DNA from: Dipteris shenzhenensis
Taxonomy: Eukaryota; Polypodiophyta; Polypodiopsida; Gleicheniales
DNA length: 64,000 bases
NCBI GenBank assembly: GCA_047967505.1
Contig: CM106538.1
Reading direction: 5' to 3' (one strand)
The notes beneath the pieces were generated by a model. That model did not search any database, had not been told where the DNA came from, and saw only the letters and a program-made list of their open reading frames with translations. Position numbers and translations under genes: made by a program. This document shows positions 63,359-64,000 of this stretch, one piece after another; the stretch's first letter is position 1, and each line of letters opens with the position of its first letter.

Positions 63359-64000
63359 TGGGATTGGGTGATCCTATCTTCCTTCCTTCTGCATTTGTTG
63401 CCCATAACTCTATTTCCACCTTTAGCTTCAGCTTGGGAGCTTTGGTCCAGTGCAATTGTTTGCTACACTAGTCGTCAATGCCACACTGCACCCGTACGCA
63501 CCCGTACAGGTCCAAAACATCCATACACTCTATAATGCAAATCATCCGTACAAATGTACAATACTCTTTTGTAAAACCTCCCAGTACATGCATCATCCAT
63601 ACAGATCTGCATCACTTGCCTATACTGTCATCATTCGTACAACATAGGAATTTTCTAGTACATCCATGCCAGTCCAGCTAGGCATGATCGTTCGTACAAT
63701 GTCACCTGCCCAAGAAAGTCATCATCCATACATCCTTTTGTTCATGCAGTATATTGCATCATAACCATTTGTATACAACTTTATGGAGGATAGTAATCTA
63801 CTTTCGTACAACTTGCATTTACCTCCATATGTCGTTGTCGCAAGCTACTACAATCTGTCGTACCTACACTCTGATTGTATGGCTTCTGGCAACATTTGCA
63901 GGTTTTTGCAATACTCTTGACTTTGTATGTGCTAGACTTGCAAAAATTGGGAGCATTTTGTGTACCTTGATAGAAATTGTAGTAAGATTGCCAATTTGCC
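63359..64000 (+). other. Leader of the second Copia copy, running off the window
   Basis: Matches 10128-9487 inverted, including repeated ATCC(G/A)TAC(A) motifs (the reverse complement of TGTACGGAT/CGAT variants). Gag would begin about 700 bp beyond the window if the copy is complete. Confidence 0.7.

Noticed and set aside
1-64000. A new defence, toxin or biosynthetic gene cluster
   Set aside because: No group of adjacent non-transposon genes exists; apart from the ATPase block and the LRR relic, recognisable coding is from transposable elements.

Overview
This window looks like nuclear DNA from a land plant with a large, repeat-filled genome. The plant call rests on the mix of element types: Copia and Gypsy LTR retrotransposons primed by initiator-tRNA-Met and tRNA-Asp type sites, plant-type LINEs with DUF4283/CCHC and zf-RVT regions, and a CACTA (En/Spm) transposon with TNP2, DUF4218 and DUF4216 regions. 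I cannot name the species. There is no operon structure and nothing bacterial. Host gene content is very low: an LRR receptor-like relic near 31.5-31.9 kb and an AAA/STAND-type ATPase coding block at 34.9-35.8 kb.

Layout. 0-2 kb: decayed Gypsy gag on the + strand. 2-5.3 kb: 5'-truncated Copia pol on the - strand with an internal tandem duplication in its RNase H end. 5.3-5.6 kb: a Copia LTR piece. 5.6-10.5 kb: a second Copia (gag, protease, part of integrase, long leader, PBS, LTR), also - strand, with a 0.9 kb insertion in gag. 10.5-11.6 kb: LINE ORF1. 12.7-13.1 kb: another PBS plus LTR start. 13.1-14.3 kb: LTR and tRNA-Asp-type PBS of a Gypsy family that recurs through the window. 14.9-16.25 kb: a very large C-rich/CT low-complexity tract. 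16.4-17.6 kb: LTR plus RNase H of a third Copia. 18.2-19.2 kb: a higher-order tandem repeat. 21.0-23.0 kb: the 3' end of a LINE. 23.2-24.6 kb: a second copy of the Gypsy LTR. 25.65-25.82 kb: a long hairpin, followed by tandem repeats.

27.4-30.8 kb (- strand) and 39.4-43.0 kb (+ strand): two copies of one Gypsy-like family that encodes gag, protease and a conserved protein of about 300 aa, but no reverse transcriptase or integrase. The second copy lies inside a CACTA element that I delimit at 37,933-48,115 by matching termini and a 3-bp ATT duplication. 50.6-52.2 kb: LINE endonuclease/RT. 52.9-53.6 kb: a probable solo Copia LTR. 54.8-58.2 kb: a Gypsy element split by a young, intact, short LTR element (55,914-57,966) with near-identical 298-bp LTRs and an exact 5-bp target duplication. 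58.9-62.97 kb: more Gypsy relics and local repeats. 62.97-64.0 kb: an inverted copy of the 9.5-10.5 kb Copia LTR plus leader.

The features therefore do not form a pathway. They record layered insertions: retroelements inside a CACTA, a short LTR element inside a Gypsy, and an LTR inside a Gypsy integrase. Almost every coding frame is broken. Identities quoted are counts or estimates made by eye.
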